Origin: Balneola sp. | Lineage (GTDB): Bacteria; Bacteroidota; Rhodothermia; Balneolales; Balneolaceae | Assembly (NCBI GenBank): GCA_002696035.1 | Contig: NZQV01000019.1 | Span: 1 to 64,000, forward strand | Reading direction: 5' to 3' | DNA: 64,000 nt | Position numbers and translations under genes: made by a program | Shown: piece after piece, positions 42,002 through 50,062 of the stretch | How the letters are laid out: the number at the start of each line of letters is the position of its first letter | Numbering within the stretch: the first letter of the stretch is position 1 | Notes under the pieces: model-generated | Databases searched by the model: none | What the model was told of the DNA's origin: nothing | What the model saw: only the letters and a program-made list of their open reading frames with translations

Positions 42002-42607
42002 GCGGATGATCAAAATCTACTTCAATAATCCATCTTTCGGCCCCAGGCCGGGTGATGGATGGTGTTTAATTCGGGTTTTGTTGCCCTATTCAAACATCGC
42101 ACACCCCACAAAATTCAAAAAAGGAACGGCTTTTTTGAATTGATCTCCCCTCAATGGGAGACTATAGACAGATATGGAATGTTCATTATTAGAGAATCAA
42201 GGAGACCTCTCCTGAGAATTTGGGAGAGGAAAGAACAGTCATCAAGAAACATCCTGGCAAAGAAAAGAAGTAGGAGAGTGTTACTTTCAGGAATACAATT
42301 TTTCAGTAGGAGCTATGCTGCGAGATAAAAGGAGCTGATTGATAACCTGATTTTTGATTCCACTCTCAAAACAGGAGTTTATTCAAAAAAATTGGACATT
42401 AGCTTGGTGGCTTATCTACTATTTAATCAGCATATGCCCGGATGCCAAGAATTTTTTTCGCTATTCAATAAACTCCAAAATGTTCCACATTATTCCAGCA
42501 AAATTTTATGTACTCCTATAAAATCGTATAAAACCACCGAGTATTGAAGATATATTTGAAGCCATCTAAGTTGTTTTCAACCAATAACTATAGATGTTTA
42601 AAAAAAT
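42002..42607. other. Non-coding region upstream of the first helix-turn-helix gene
   Basis: After a terminator-like hairpin (42028-42060) there is a weakly supported 89-residue frame (42059-42328) with unusual composition, which I do not accept. At 42343-42390 a sequence resembles 46360-46420, upstream of the paralogous gene. At 42473-42532 YTCC motifs recur at 10-base spacing (42473, 42483, 42493, 42513). Confidence 0.45.
42028..42060 (+). terminator. Hairpin after the integrase gene
   Basis: ATCCATC (42028-42034) pairs with GATGGAT (42054-42060) and the inner CGGCC with GGCCG around CCA. It begins 27 bases after the integrase stop. No strong T-run follows, so it may be a terminator or an mRNA-stabilising structure. 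Confidence 0.5.
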
Positions 42608-42862
42608 ATGTCTGAACTGATATTAGAGCGAATAGAGCAAAAGCTGGATATACTTCTCAATTCAAAAAAGCACCGGATTAACGAGAAGCGATATATAACG
42701 GCCAAAGAAGTAGAAGACCTTACCGGTTTAAACCACCGTACTGTTCTCAATCGGTCAAATTTAGATGATCAAAACCCTCGCTTTATTCCATCTATCCAAT
42801 TTAGTGGGAGTCGAAGTAAATATTTTGAGCGAAAGGTAATCGAGCGAATCTTCCACCTGTAA
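42608..42862 (+). CDS. Helix-turn-helix protein, copy 1
   Basis: This 84-residue protein has an N-terminal amphipathic helix (ERIEQKLDILLNSKK), then an excisionase/MerR-like helix-turn-helix: YITAKEVEDLTGLNHRTVLNR, a basic loop, and a C-terminal helix. It is followed after 10 bases by a replication-initiator-like gene. A paralog differing at only about a dozen positions lies at 46723-46977. A role in control or initiation of replication of a small element is inferred from the neighbour. Confidence 0.65.
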   Translation: MSELILERIEQKLDILLNSKKHRINEKRYITAKEVEDLTGLNHRTVLNRSNLDDQNPRFIPSIQFSGSRSKYFERKVIERIFHL

Positions 42863-42872
42863 TAAACTGGGT

Positions 42873-43736
42873 ATGTCTAACAAAGAAATAGGTTATCCTT
42901 TCACGGCCTATCCCAATTATAGCATCGACAAGATCATGCCTGTCATTGATGGGAACACGTTTAAAGTGCTAACCGTAATAGTCAGAAAAACCATTGGCTT
43001 TCACAAAAAGCACGATAAAATTGCCCTATCTCAGTTTGAAGATCTAACCGGACTTAGCAGAAATACGATAATAAAATCGTTAAAGATCCTTTGTGACAAT
43101 CAAATCATTGAAAAAAATGACAAGGGAATTATTAACAAATATCGGATGATCCTTCCATCAGCAGAAAACGGTGAAAATCATTTAAAAAAATCAGCAAATA
43201 AATCTGTTAGTTCAACTTCTGAACCCCTGAGTCCAAATATTGAACAGGCAAAGGTTCATATGTTGAACCCTTCTCCGGTTCAAAACTTGAACACACAAAA
43301 GAAACCTATTAAAGAAATTGAAATAAATACTACTACTAAAGAAGGAGATGTTGAAAGTGTGATACAAGCCTGGAACTCGAAATTCGAATTTCCCATCCGA
43401 CTAAGTGATGACAAAATGATTTCCTATATAAATGATGCACTTAATGAGTTAAGCTCCCAAGAGATCATCCAAGCAATGGACAACCGTTTAAAGGCAAATT
43501 ACTATCGAGAGCAAAAGCCGGAGCTTCTACACCGACCATCATGCTTTTTTCCATATCCTTCTACAATCATGTCCGACCTGCAGCGTGTACCAGATAATTT
43601 GTACACCCATGATCAGTATGTTAAACTAATCACGGAAAATAATTTTCATGGAGATGATTTTATTATAAGAAAAGAGCAACAAGGGGATAAAGTTAAACTC
43701 ATGTGGGAGCTGAAAAGGAACGCTTCTGGTACTTAA
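42873..43736 (+). CDS. Replication-initiator-like protein with winged helix (phage RepO-type)
   Basis: The N-terminal 95 residues of this 287-residue protein resemble phage replication protein O domains: IDGNTFKVLTVIVRKTIGFHKKHDKIALSQFEDLTGLSRNT is a winged helix-turn-helix with the conserved TIGF turn. A Ser/Asn-rich linker (about 110-150) leads to a helical C-terminal domain. Such proteins bind the origin and load the host helicase. It is co-oriented with the helix-turn-helix gene and probably belongs with it and the integrase to one mobile element. Confidence 0.68.
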   Translation: MSNKEIGYPFTAYPNYSIDKIMPVIDGNTFKVLTVIVRKTIGFHKKHDKIALSQFEDLTGLSRNTIIKSLKILCDNQIIEKNDKGIINKYRMILPSAENGENHLKKSANKSVSSTSEPLSPNIEQAKVHMLNPSPVQNLNTQKKPIKEIEINTTTKEGDVESVIQAWNSKFEFPIRLSDDKMISYINDALNELSSQEIIQAMDNRLKANYYREQKPELLHRPSCFFPYPSTIMSDLQRVPDNLYTHDQYVKLITENNFHGDDFIIRKEQQGDKVKLMWELKRNASGT

Positions 43737-44047
43737 CTATAAAAAACTCACTTTTTGATACGCTTTTTATAAACGATTTAGCAAGTTAGACACCAATACT
43801 CATATTCTTTTAAAAAAAGAAAGCTTTGTAACGTGGCAGTAAACACCCAATTTTTTATAAAAAATCAGGCTTTATCTACAAAAGCCGTAAAGATTTCGAA
43901 AAAAAATAGAATCTTTTAACCACTCTTAGTTTTACAGAATTTGGGAGAAAGTTCATAAAAACAGACATTTATTTAAATAATTCCCGCTTTTTGAGTCTGT
44001 TCATTTGGTAAATCCTCAATTACTTGTCAAAAGGTTTGGCTCATTAA

Positions 44048-44092
44048 TTCCAGACTACTCATATAACTCCATCTATCTCATTTAATACCGGA
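44048..44092. repeat. 45-bp direct repeat, left copy
   Basis: This copy is identical at 44 of 45 positions to 46196-46240 (it starts TTCCAGACTACTCATATAAC). The two copies bracket the AbiE pair. The right copy lies inside a longer open frame while the left copy is cut off on both sides, so the left copy looks derived. Confidence 0.75.
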
Positions 44093-44275
44093 ACAAGACC
44101 TCGAGAAAATAGTCCGTCAACAAGCTCTGAAAATTGCCAAGAAGCGATTAAACCGTATAGATCATTCCATGAAATTAGAACTTCAGGGTATATCTGATGA
44201 AGAGCAGGAAGAAGCACTCAACGATCTGATAGATAAAATCCTGGTCGAAGAGCCTAAGAATTTTTGGGATCAGTA
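44067..44275 (+). pseudogene. 3' fragment of a gene, no start
   Basis: From the end of the left repeat an open frame reads EQDLEKIVRQQALKIAKKRL, continues with acidic helical sequence, and ends EEPKNFWDQ before TAA at 44275. The character is that of a real helical protein C-terminus, but there is no start and the frame is interrupted at 44064. It is the truncated end of an unidentified gene. Confidence 0.45.
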
Positions 44276-44310
44276 AATGTTTGATTATCCTGAGGGAGCG
44301 AGAGTGTAAA

Positions 44311-45222
44311 TCAAACTCTGTCTAAGTAACTTTCAAGTTTTTTGTAGGCTTCTTGATGCTTTTCTGTATCCATTTTATGGATATTTAGCAATTTCCACTG
44401 TACGCCCGATAGATCTTTTAGTTGTGGGATATCTACTAACTTCCATTTCGGCTCTCCCTTTTTAAATGATAACAGGAATTCCCGATCTGAATCCGTTAGC
44501 TTTTTTGCTATCAGCGATGGTAGCTGAGCCTGTACTTCCTTCAAATCTTCAAGAATGTCAGTTTCTTCCGTCATTCCTGCAAATTCCTTCCGATATATTT
44601 CTTCCAGACCAATTCTATTTGGGTTTAATATCTCATTCATTGGTCTTGAATGACTTATCAAGTATCCTAAAAATGCCGCTTTAATTTCATCTGTGATTCC
44701 ATCTGTCTCTAATAGGATCTTCACATCAAATAAATCCCTGGGATGCTGCCGGTCTAAAGCTGCGCATAGTTTCCCGCCATACAAAACACTTTTTGACAGA
44801 ACCTGTACTGCCACAAACCTTTCAAATTCATTCTGCAATCTTGATGATAATTCCATTTCTACCGGTTCGTAGATTGAACCTCTCAAAACCGTATTGACTT
44901 CCAGCTTTATTTGAGCATTATCTTTCCAGATAACAAGTTTACTAACCGTTCCCCCACTGCTTTGAGGAGTGATATTGGAATCAGGTAGCCTCTGTTTTAT
45001 ATCCTTCGATAACACATCAACCCCATTGCTTATTCCTTTTAGAGCAGCTTGCCGATCATTCATAGGAATATAAGTCAGATCAATATCTACTGACAGCCGG
45101 GGAAAGTCCTGAATGAAAAAGTTTATGGCCGTTCCCCCTTTCAATGCAAACATTTCGGCTTTGTTTAGGGATGGCAACACATCCAGCAACAGTTTTACCT
45201 GCTTTTCATATTCTGCTTTCAT
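44311..45222 (-). CDS. abiEii: AbiEii-type nucleotidyltransferase toxin
   Basis: This 303-residue protein has the nucleotidyltransferase signature KGGTAIN (28-34) and R42-x-S-x-D46-x-D48 (RLSVDIDL), with the helical C-terminal part of AbiEii/DUF1814 proteins. Relatives transfer nucleotides, in known cases to tRNA, and stop growth, giving abortive phage resistance. Its start overlaps the antitoxin stop by 4 bases, the standard AbiE order. Confidence 0.88.
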   Translation of the reverse strand: MKAEYEKQVKLLLDVLPSLNKAEMFALKGGTAINFFIQDFPRLSVDIDLTYIPMNDRQAALKGISNGVDVLSKDIKQRLPDSNITPQSSGGTVSKLVIWKDNAQIKLEVNTVLRGSIYEPVEMELSSRLQNEFERFVAVQVLSKSVLYGGKLCAALDRQHPRDLFDVKILLETDGITDEIKAAFLGYLISHSRPMNEILNPNRIGLEEIYRKEFAGMTEETDILEDLKEVQAQLPSLIAKKLTDSDREFLLSFKKGEPKWKLVDIPQLKDLSGVQWKLLNIHKMDTEKHQEAYKKLESYLDRV

Positions 45223-45977
45223 CGATCTTCCCTTTCTACTTCAGGAACTGTTATCTGATATTTTTTATTCAATGTCCCACCTTTTATAATCTGCCTCTTT
45301 CCTTTGCCCAGCTCAACCTTAGACACATCCAGCCTTTTCAACCAAGGATGTTGCTGTTGCCCCGCCAGATATAAAAATAAGCGCTTTACCTTTATAGAAG
45401 TACAGTGTTCCAATAATGGCTGTAATACGGCCGGTCTTAAGGACACCAATCCTTCCATGAGATAATTCGCTTCATCCCAACCTTCTCGCTTGGGTACATC
45501 ATACAGATACTCCAATATGGCTTGCTCAGCGACAGAGACATTGAGTTTTAAACCATCTAATTCTGTCGTAGTCAAATCACCTTCAGGTTCAAACAAGTTT
45601 GCTGATCGTATGTCTAAATCCTCATCCCATTGTTGTTTGGTAAACCATCGAGGAAGTCGTTCTTCCGGTTTTTTCCATAAAACCACCTTCTCTTTGTTAC
45701 TTCTTCTTATATAATGCCCCAAACCATGCTTTTCCAGAGCCGACTTTCCCCCTATATGGATACTAAACCCACCTATTTCCTGAAGCGTATACAGAGCTCC
45801 GGCCCAAGTTATTTTATCATTTGGCCTTTTATAAGCTCCCATGCCATAGCTTTCTAACCATCCACTTTTTTTATAGGAATCCGCCAACTGACGGGATATA
45901 CCTTTTTCATGCAACCATTCTGTGGTTATTACGGTGCCTTTGGGCCACTCTTGCAGTATTTGGTTTATTTTATTCAT
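45219..45977 (-). CDS. abiEi: AbiEi-type antitoxin / transcriptional regulator
   Basis: This 252-residue protein has an N-terminal winged helix (ITTEWLHEKGISRQLADSYKK) followed by the AbiEi family body (WAGALYTLQEIGG, HIGGKSALEKHGLGHY). AbiEi neutralises the AbiEii toxin and represses its own promoter through inverted repeats. A near-perfect palindrome at 46021-46041 lies 44-64 bases upstream and is a likely operator. It is immediately followed by abiEii. Confidence 0.85.
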   Translation of the reverse strand: MNKINQILQEWPKGTVITTEWLHEKGISRQLADSYKKSGWLESYGMGAYKRPNDKITWAGALYTLQEIGGFSIHIGGKSALEKHGLGHYIRRSNKEKVVLWKKPEERLPRWFTKQQWDEDLDIRSANLFEPEGDLTTTELDGLKLNVSVAEQAILEYLYDVPKREGWDEANYLMEGLVSLRPAVLQPLLEHCTSIKVKRLFLYLAGQQQHPWLKRLDVSKVELGKGKRQIIKGGTLNKKYQITVPEVEREDR

Positions 45978-46020
45978 TATTTGTAATGTAATACTTTACT
46001 TTTTTGTAGCAAAATAAACT

Positions 46021-46041
46021 TCAATTGGTTTAACTAATTGA
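46021..46041. promoter_or_regulatory. Palindrome, probable AbiEi operator
   Basis: TCAATT (46021-46026) and AATTGA (46036-46041) are outer arms around GTTTAAC (46028-46034). The 21 bases are palindromic except for one pair. The sequence GTAATGTAA also occurs on both sides, near 45985 and 46072. Confidence 0.5.
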
Positions 46042-46096
46042 CAATTTGTAAAATATTAGTAGACAATTTCGTCGTAATGTAAACCTATTGGTTTGA

Positions 46097-46314
46097 AACA
46101 AGAGATTTTTTGGAATTTGTTTAGCTGTTTTCGTTGTCCTTTACTCATACTGGTATTTCCAAAGTAGCATTGGGAGCAAAGGTCCGTCGCATAATTTCCA
46201 GACTACTCATATAACTCCATCAATCTCATTTAATACCGGAGATATTAAAAAACTGGATTTGAATAATGTTGAATCGCTGCGAATTCAGGTATCGATTAAT
46301 CGATTAAAAGAATG
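46097..46314 (+). pseudogene. Small membrane protein fragment without a start
   Basis: The open frame after TGA at 46094 reads FFGICLAVFVVLYSYWYFQS, a convincing transmembrane helix, then runs through the 45-base repeat and ends QVSINRLKE at TGA 46314. No ATG, GTG or TTG precedes the helix. A homopolymer T-run at 46105-46111 could hide a frameshift. It is a probable gene remnant of unknown function. Confidence 0.35.
46196..46240. repeat. 45-bp direct repeat, right copy
   Basis: It matches 44048-44092 with one mismatch. It is continuous with open reading frame on both sides, so this copy is probably the original and the AbiE pair lies between it and a duplicated fragment. Confidence 0.75.
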
Positions 46315-46500
46315 ACTTATAAGCACGCGGGTACTCCGGTTATAAAAATGATGTAAGGTAGTATTGATTCACAGCCCTTTTTTTAATTCTACTCTCAACA
46401 AAGGGGTTATTTTTTAAAAAGAGGAAGCAAGAATTCAGTATAAATATGAATGGAAGTGAAAATTTTGCAATTATTTCAGTTTTTTAAACTTTTTTGAATA

Positions 46501-46650
46501 CTGCAAATCCCTGTAAAACACTGTATTCTGTTGTAAATCACTGCATACTGCTGCATATCACTGTATTTTAGTGTGAAATAGTGCAATCTGGTGCATTTTC
46601 CTGCAAAATGCATCAAAATAATGCTAAATAATGCATTTTGGTGCAAAATC
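46501..46650. repeat. Helically phased decamer array (NTGYA every 10 bp)
   Basis: Fifteen consecutive 10-base units start at 46501, 46511 and so on. Thirteen carry TG(C/T) at positions 2-4, followed by A, T or G and then A or T (for example CTGCAAATCC, CTGTAAAACA, GTGCATTTTC). Only the twelfth unit, CATCAAAATA, lacks TG; the eighth (GTGTGAAATA) and thirteenth (ATGCTAAATA) vary after the TGY. The spacing is exactly one helical turn and unit ends vary freely. It ends 72 bases before the second helix-turn-helix gene. It may be iterons, an operator array or an intrinsically curved element. It is not CRISPR-like. Confidence 0.8.
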
Positions 46651-46722
46651 ACTTCAGCTATTGTAAGAGATGTGATTCCCGGATTAGTTTAAGACCGAAC
46701 ATCAACATCCAATCAATCTGTT

Positions 46723-46977
46723 ATGTCCGATCCTACACTCGAAAGAATAGAGCAAAAACTTGATCTGCTTCTCAATTCAAAAAAGCACCGAATTAATAAT
46801 AAGAGGTATATAACAGCGAGAGAGGTCGAAGATCTCACAGGCTTAAACCACCGCACTATTCTTAACCGGTCAAATTTAGATGATCAGAACTCTCGGTTTA
46901 TACCGTCGATACAATTTGGTGGGAGTCGCCGAAAATATTTTGAGAGAAAGGTTATTGAGAGAATTTTCAGGCTTTAA
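46723..46977 (+). CDS. Helix-turn-helix protein, copy 2
   Basis: This 84-residue protein is a close paralog of 42608-42862, with the same coiled helix (ERIEQKLDLLLNSKK) and helix-turn-helix (YITAREVEDLTGLNHRTILNR). Unlike copy 1 it has no initiator gene behind it. Its upstream region carries the decamer array, to which it is the obvious candidate binder. It is probably the remnant of a second, related mobile element. Confidence 0.62.
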   Translation: MSDPTLERIEQKLDLLLNSKKHRINNKRYITAREVEDLTGLNHRTILNRSNLDDQNSRFIPSIQFGGSRRKYFERKVIERIFRL

Positions 46978-47595
46978 TAAGCTGGAATTGTCAAAAAAGG
47001 ATATATAATCTTTTCAAGAATACATAGAGTCACTTCAATAATCACTGCGTCATCCTGAGCCCCCGAAGGATCTATACAGGTTGAATTAAGCTTGATGGCC
47101 CTTTTCCTGCAAACCCAATCCCTGCCCCTTGCCCTAACGTCCGCATTCGCTCCCGCCAGGGTAAGGGAACTCTTTGGTGAGTTTTTTACTGGTTAATGGC
47201 TGCGGTGGCTATGGTAGGTGCATGATCCGAATCGCAGATTAGACGGATTAATAGATTTCACGGATACTTGCAATCACTTCAATATTCATTGTTGAATGTT
47301 CGATATTCTCCAATCTCGACCCTCAACCATTAAAAACATCTAATCCTCAGATGCCGCCTCAATATTTGCAACCTCAAAAAAATGCTGTATCATTGAGTAA
47401 CAATTTTACTCGCTATACAGTAGCGAAATTCAAGATTATAGATTATAAATTTTAAATGGGGTGCAGAAGTTCTTCAATGAATTCATCTCATCATAGATAG
47501 TTTCAAAACAAACACGACCATGAATTGGATGTTTGAAACGGAACAGAAACCTCATTTAAAATTTATCATTCAAAATTTCTAATTCCCTCAGGGAA
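46978..47595. other. Intergenic region with dispersed repeats
   Basis: No gene is seen. It holds a composite repeat (47049-47181) shared with 49843-50001 and, at about 47230-47275, the kind of GCAGATTAGACGGAT...TTCACGGAT sequence that recurs widely between genes in this bacterial group, followed by AT-rich DNA. Confidence 0.5.
47049..47181. repeat. Dispersed composite repeat, copy 1
   Basis: It consists of GTCATCCTGAG...GTTGAAT (47049-47086), a short spacer, then AACCCAATCCCTG...TTGGTGAG (47112-47181). The second half can fold, since CCCTTGCCCT pairs with AGGGTAAGGG. The same two blocks in the same order are found at 49843-50001. Confidence 0.65.
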
Positions 47596-48132
47596 ATGCT
47601 CGATACACTCATACAATCCAAAACCCGACTGAAGCTTTTACTTCGCTTCTTCCTCAACCCGGACAGCAGTGCATATCTGCGTGGACTGGCGGATGAATTC
47701 AGTGAAAGCACCAACTCGGTGCGGATTGAACTAAATCGTTTTGAGGAAGCCGGTCTCATTGAAGGCCAAAAGGAGGGGAACAAAAAAATGTACAAAGTGA
47801 ACACAAAGTTCCCTATGTTTGCCGACCTCCAACGTATTGCTTTTAAGCATTTTGGGATCGATCAGATCATTGAACAGGTGGTACAAAAATTGGGTGATGT
47901 AGATGCCGTTTATTTGACCGGAGATTTGGCGAGGGGATTGGATGCATCCATTGTTGATATTACGATCATCGGGGAAAATATTGATAGTACCTACCTCACG
48001 AAACTTGTAGAAAAAGCAGAAAACCTGATCGACCGTAAGATCCGTACGCTGGTGTATGAACCAAGTGATGATTTTGAAATTGAACAGCCCAGACTCTTGA
48101 TCTTTGGACAAGAAATTGATGATGGAAGATAA
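47596..48132 (+). CDS. Winged-helix regulator with nucleotidyltransferase-like domain
   Basis: Residues 1-75 of this 178-residue protein form a winged helix-turn-helix (SAYLRGLADEFSESTNSVRIELNRFEEAGLI) of the ArsR/MarR type. Residues about 95-165 have a nucleotidyltransferase-like fold with YLTGDLARGLD and VDITIIG, but with a weakened G-S catalytic pair. Such proteins frequently stand at the head of polysaccharide loci in this bacterial group and may regulate them. tRNA-Gly and the sugar genes follow. Confidence 0.6.
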   Translation: MLDTLIQSKTRLKLLLRFFLNPDSSAYLRGLADEFSESTNSVRIELNRFEEAGLIEGQKEGNKKMYKVNTKFPMFADLQRIAFKHFGIDQIIEQVVQKLGDVDAVYLTGDLARGLDASIVDITIIGENIDSTYLTKLVEKAENLIDRKIRTLVYEPSDDFEIEQPRLLIFGQEIDDGR

Positions 48133-48188
48133 GTGGCTTTTGATAGGTGATTAAATCAACAATTATCCATCAAAAATCATATATAAAA

Positions 48189-48260
48189 GCGGGAATAGCT
48201 CAAAAGTAGAGCGTCAGTCTTCCAGGCTGAAGGTTGCAGGTTCAAACCCTGCTTCCCGCT
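48189..48260 (+). tRNA. tRNA-Gly (TCC)
   Basis: Acceptor GCGGGAA/TTCCCGC, D-arm GCTC/GAGC, anticodon stem TCAGT/GCTGA with loop CTTCCAG (anticodon TCC), T-arm GCAGG/CCTGC, discriminator T. CCA is not encoded. A T-run follows directly and may end its transcript. Confidence 0.93.
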
Positions 48261-48362
48261 CTTTTTTTAAAAATTAGAAACTGAAAGTTAAAAATAAATT
48301 GAATATTCGGCCTTAGAAAAAAGAGCGTTGAGAAATAAATGATACCAATTAAAGACAGTAAT

Positions 48363-48413
48363 CCCGGTCAAGCCGCATAAAAGCGGAGGTGCAGAACCGG
48401 GAACTCCCTGCAC
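48363..48413 (+). promoter_or_regulatory. Structured leader before the polysaccharide operon
   Basis: CCCGGT (48363-48368) pairs with ACCGGG (48396-48401) around an inner CCGC/GCGG stem, while GTGCAG (48389-48394) can instead pair with CTGCAC (48408-48413). The two structures exclude each other. The site is 91-141 bases upstream of the first sugar gene and may be a switch or attenuator; no known riboswitch was recognised. Confidence 0.4.
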
Positions 48414-48503
48414 TACTTGGCATGTTGAACAACGGTCGAAAAATAGAATTGATTTCTTTTAGCCCCGAGCATTACAAGTAAATAAAAAACACATAGCACA
48501 TAC

Positions 48504-49838
48504 ATGAACCAATTAGAAACACTACTCAATAAAATCACCGACAAAACCTACACTATCGGCATCGTCGGACTCGGCTACGTCGGCCTCCCCCTCATGTGGA
48601 CCTTCCACCAGGTTGGAATGCCCGTCATCGGCTATGATATTGACGACAAGAAAGTAGAAAACCTCAAAAATGGCATCCCGTACATCAAGCACCTGGGGAC
48701 GGAAATGATGGAGATGCTTGCGAATTCTGACAAAGCCGATGCCACTACCGACTTCTCCAGACTGGATGAAGCCGATGCTATTTTGTTGTGCGTGCCCACG
48801 CCCCTCGACCACCACCGCGAGCCGGATATGAGCTATGTAGAACAGACCACCGAAACCGTCTCCCAATACCTGCGCAAAGGGCAGTTGGTGATCCTGGAAT
48901 CCACTACCTGGCCGGGGACGACCGAGGAGCTGATGATCCCCATTCTGGAGAAGAACTCGGGACTGAAAGCCGGAACCGATTTTTATGTAGCCTACAGCCC
49001 CGAGCGCGAAGACCCGGGCAACCCGGATTTCAATACTGCCAAGATCCCGAAAGTGGTGGGCGGACATGGAGACGAGGCCCTGAAATTAGCTTTGGCCATG
49101 TACGATACGGCCATTGTACAAACCGTGCCGGTCTCCGACTGCAAGACCGCCGAAGCCGTAAAACTGACCGAAAACATCTTCCGTTCAGTGAATATTGCCC
49201 TGGTGAATGAGCTAAAGGTGGTGTACGAAGCCATGGATATTGACGTACACGAAGTGATAGACGCCGCGGCTACCAAGCCCTTTGGCTTTATGAAGTTTAC
49301 GCCTGGCCCTGGACTGGGCGGACACTGTATTCCCATTGACCCATTCTACCTCACCTGGAAAGCCCGCGAGTTTGAGAAGCACACCCGCTTCATTGAGCTG
49401 GCCGGAGAGGTAAACACGAACATGCCCACCTACGTGGTGGACCGAACCATGCACGCCCTCAATACCCACAAAAAAGCCATGAACGGGAGCAAGATCCTCG
49501 TGATCGGCCTCGCTTACAAACCGGATGTGGATGATATGCGGGAGTCCCCGACCTTTAAGATCTTTGATCTGCTGAAAGCCAAAGGAGCCGAGATCGCCTA
49601 TTACGATCCTTTTATACCTGAAGTACTGCCGACTCGTGAACATGCGCACTACACCGGAATGCAAACCGTAGATTGGAATAAAGAAACGGTCTCAGGTTTT
49701 GATGCGGTATTGATCTCTACCAATCATTCGAATATTGATTATGCAGAGTTAGCAGATTGGAATGAATGTATTGTGGACACAAGGAATGCGATGGCGATTG
49801 GAAAAGCAAAGAACGATAACCATATTTTTAAAGCCTAA
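48504..49838 (+). CDS. UDP-N-acetylhexosamine 6-dehydrogenase (nucleotide-sugar dehydrogenase)
   Basis: This 444-residue protein has the NAD-binding motif GLGYVGLP (22-29), a middle helix with KLTENIFRSVNIAL, and the catalytic cysteine C275 in GGHCIPIDP. The C-terminal domain has LAYKPDVDDMRESP. These fit the WbpA/WecC group, which oxidises UDP-GlcNAc or UDP-ManNAc at C6 to a uronic acid for capsule or O-antigen. It is richer in G+C than the genes further right. It is the first gene of the polysaccharide locus; the exact substrate is not readable. Confidence 0.9.
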   Translation: MNQLETLLNKITDKTYTIGIVGLGYVGLPLMWTFHQVGMPVIGYDIDDKKVENLKNGIPYIKHLGTEMMEMLANSDKADATTDFSRLDEADAILLCVPTPLDHHREPDMSYVEQTTETVSQYLRKGQLVILESTTWPGTTEELMIPILEKNSGLKAGTDFYVAYSPEREDPGNPDFNTAKIPKVVGGHGDEALKLALAMYDTAIVQTVPVSDCKTAEAVKLTENIFRSVNIALVNELKVVYEAMDIDVHEVIDAAATKPFGFMKFTPGPGLGGHCIPIDPFYLTWKAREFEKHTRFIELAGEVNTNMPTYVVDRTMHALNTHKKAMNGSKILVIGLAYKPDVDDMRESPTFKIFDLLKAKGAEIAYYDPFIPEVLPTREHAHYTGMQTVDWNKETVSGFDAVLISTNHSNIDYAELADWNECIVDTRNAMAIGKAKNDNHIFKA

Positions 49839-49842
49839 ATCA

Positions 49843-50001
49843 GTCATCCTGAGGAACCGAAAGATCTACACATGTTGAATACAAGCAATGGATATGAATC
49901 AACCAATTAGAAAACCCAATCCCTGTCCCTTGCCCTCCGGCTCTTGGATAAAAGAGGATGAGTCTTGGCTAAGCCGCAGGGTTAGGGAACTCCTTGGTGA
50001 G
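49843..50001. repeat. Dispersed composite repeat, copy 2
   Basis: GTCATCCTGAG...GTTGAAT (49843-49880) and AACCCAATCCCTG...TTGGTGAG (49913-50001) match copy 1 at 47049-47181. A larger hairpin is possible, since CCCTTGCCCT with CCGGC pairs with GCCG and AGGGTTAGGG. It lies between two sugar genes and could act on mRNA stability. Confidence 0.65.
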
Positions 50002-50062
50002 AATTGTGACAACCAACCCAATTTTTAATCTTTAATTTTTCACCTTGAATTCTAAAAAAGGA

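Larger units (their letters stand above)
43737..44310. other. AT-rich region with a direct repeat and a gene remnant
   Basis: The first 300 bases are AT-rich with homopolymer runs and no gene. A 45-base direct repeat (44048-44092) and a 3' gene fragment (to 44275) follow, before the converging AbiE operon. No RNA gene is seen. Confidence 0.4.
45978..46722. other. Region between abiEi and the second helix-turn-helix gene
   Basis: It contains the AbiEi palindrome (46021-46041), a start-less open frame for a small membrane protein (46097-46314) with the right copy of the 45-base repeat, a segment like that upstream of the first helix-turn-helix gene (46360-46420), and a decamer array (46501-46650). 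No complete gene is seen. Confidence 0.5.

Noticed and set aside
42059-42328. An 89-residue plus-strand reading frame after the integrase
   Set aside because: It begins at the edge of a hairpin and has an unusual Arg/Phe-rich composition, no motif and no operon link.
44048-46240. AbiE region as an insertion sequence or transposon
   Set aside because: The 45-base repeats are direct, not inverted, and no transposase lies between them.
46501-46650. Decamer array as a CRISPR array
   Set aside because: The period is 10 bases with only a core of four or five conserved positions, no 20-40 base repeats with spacers, and no cas genes nearby.
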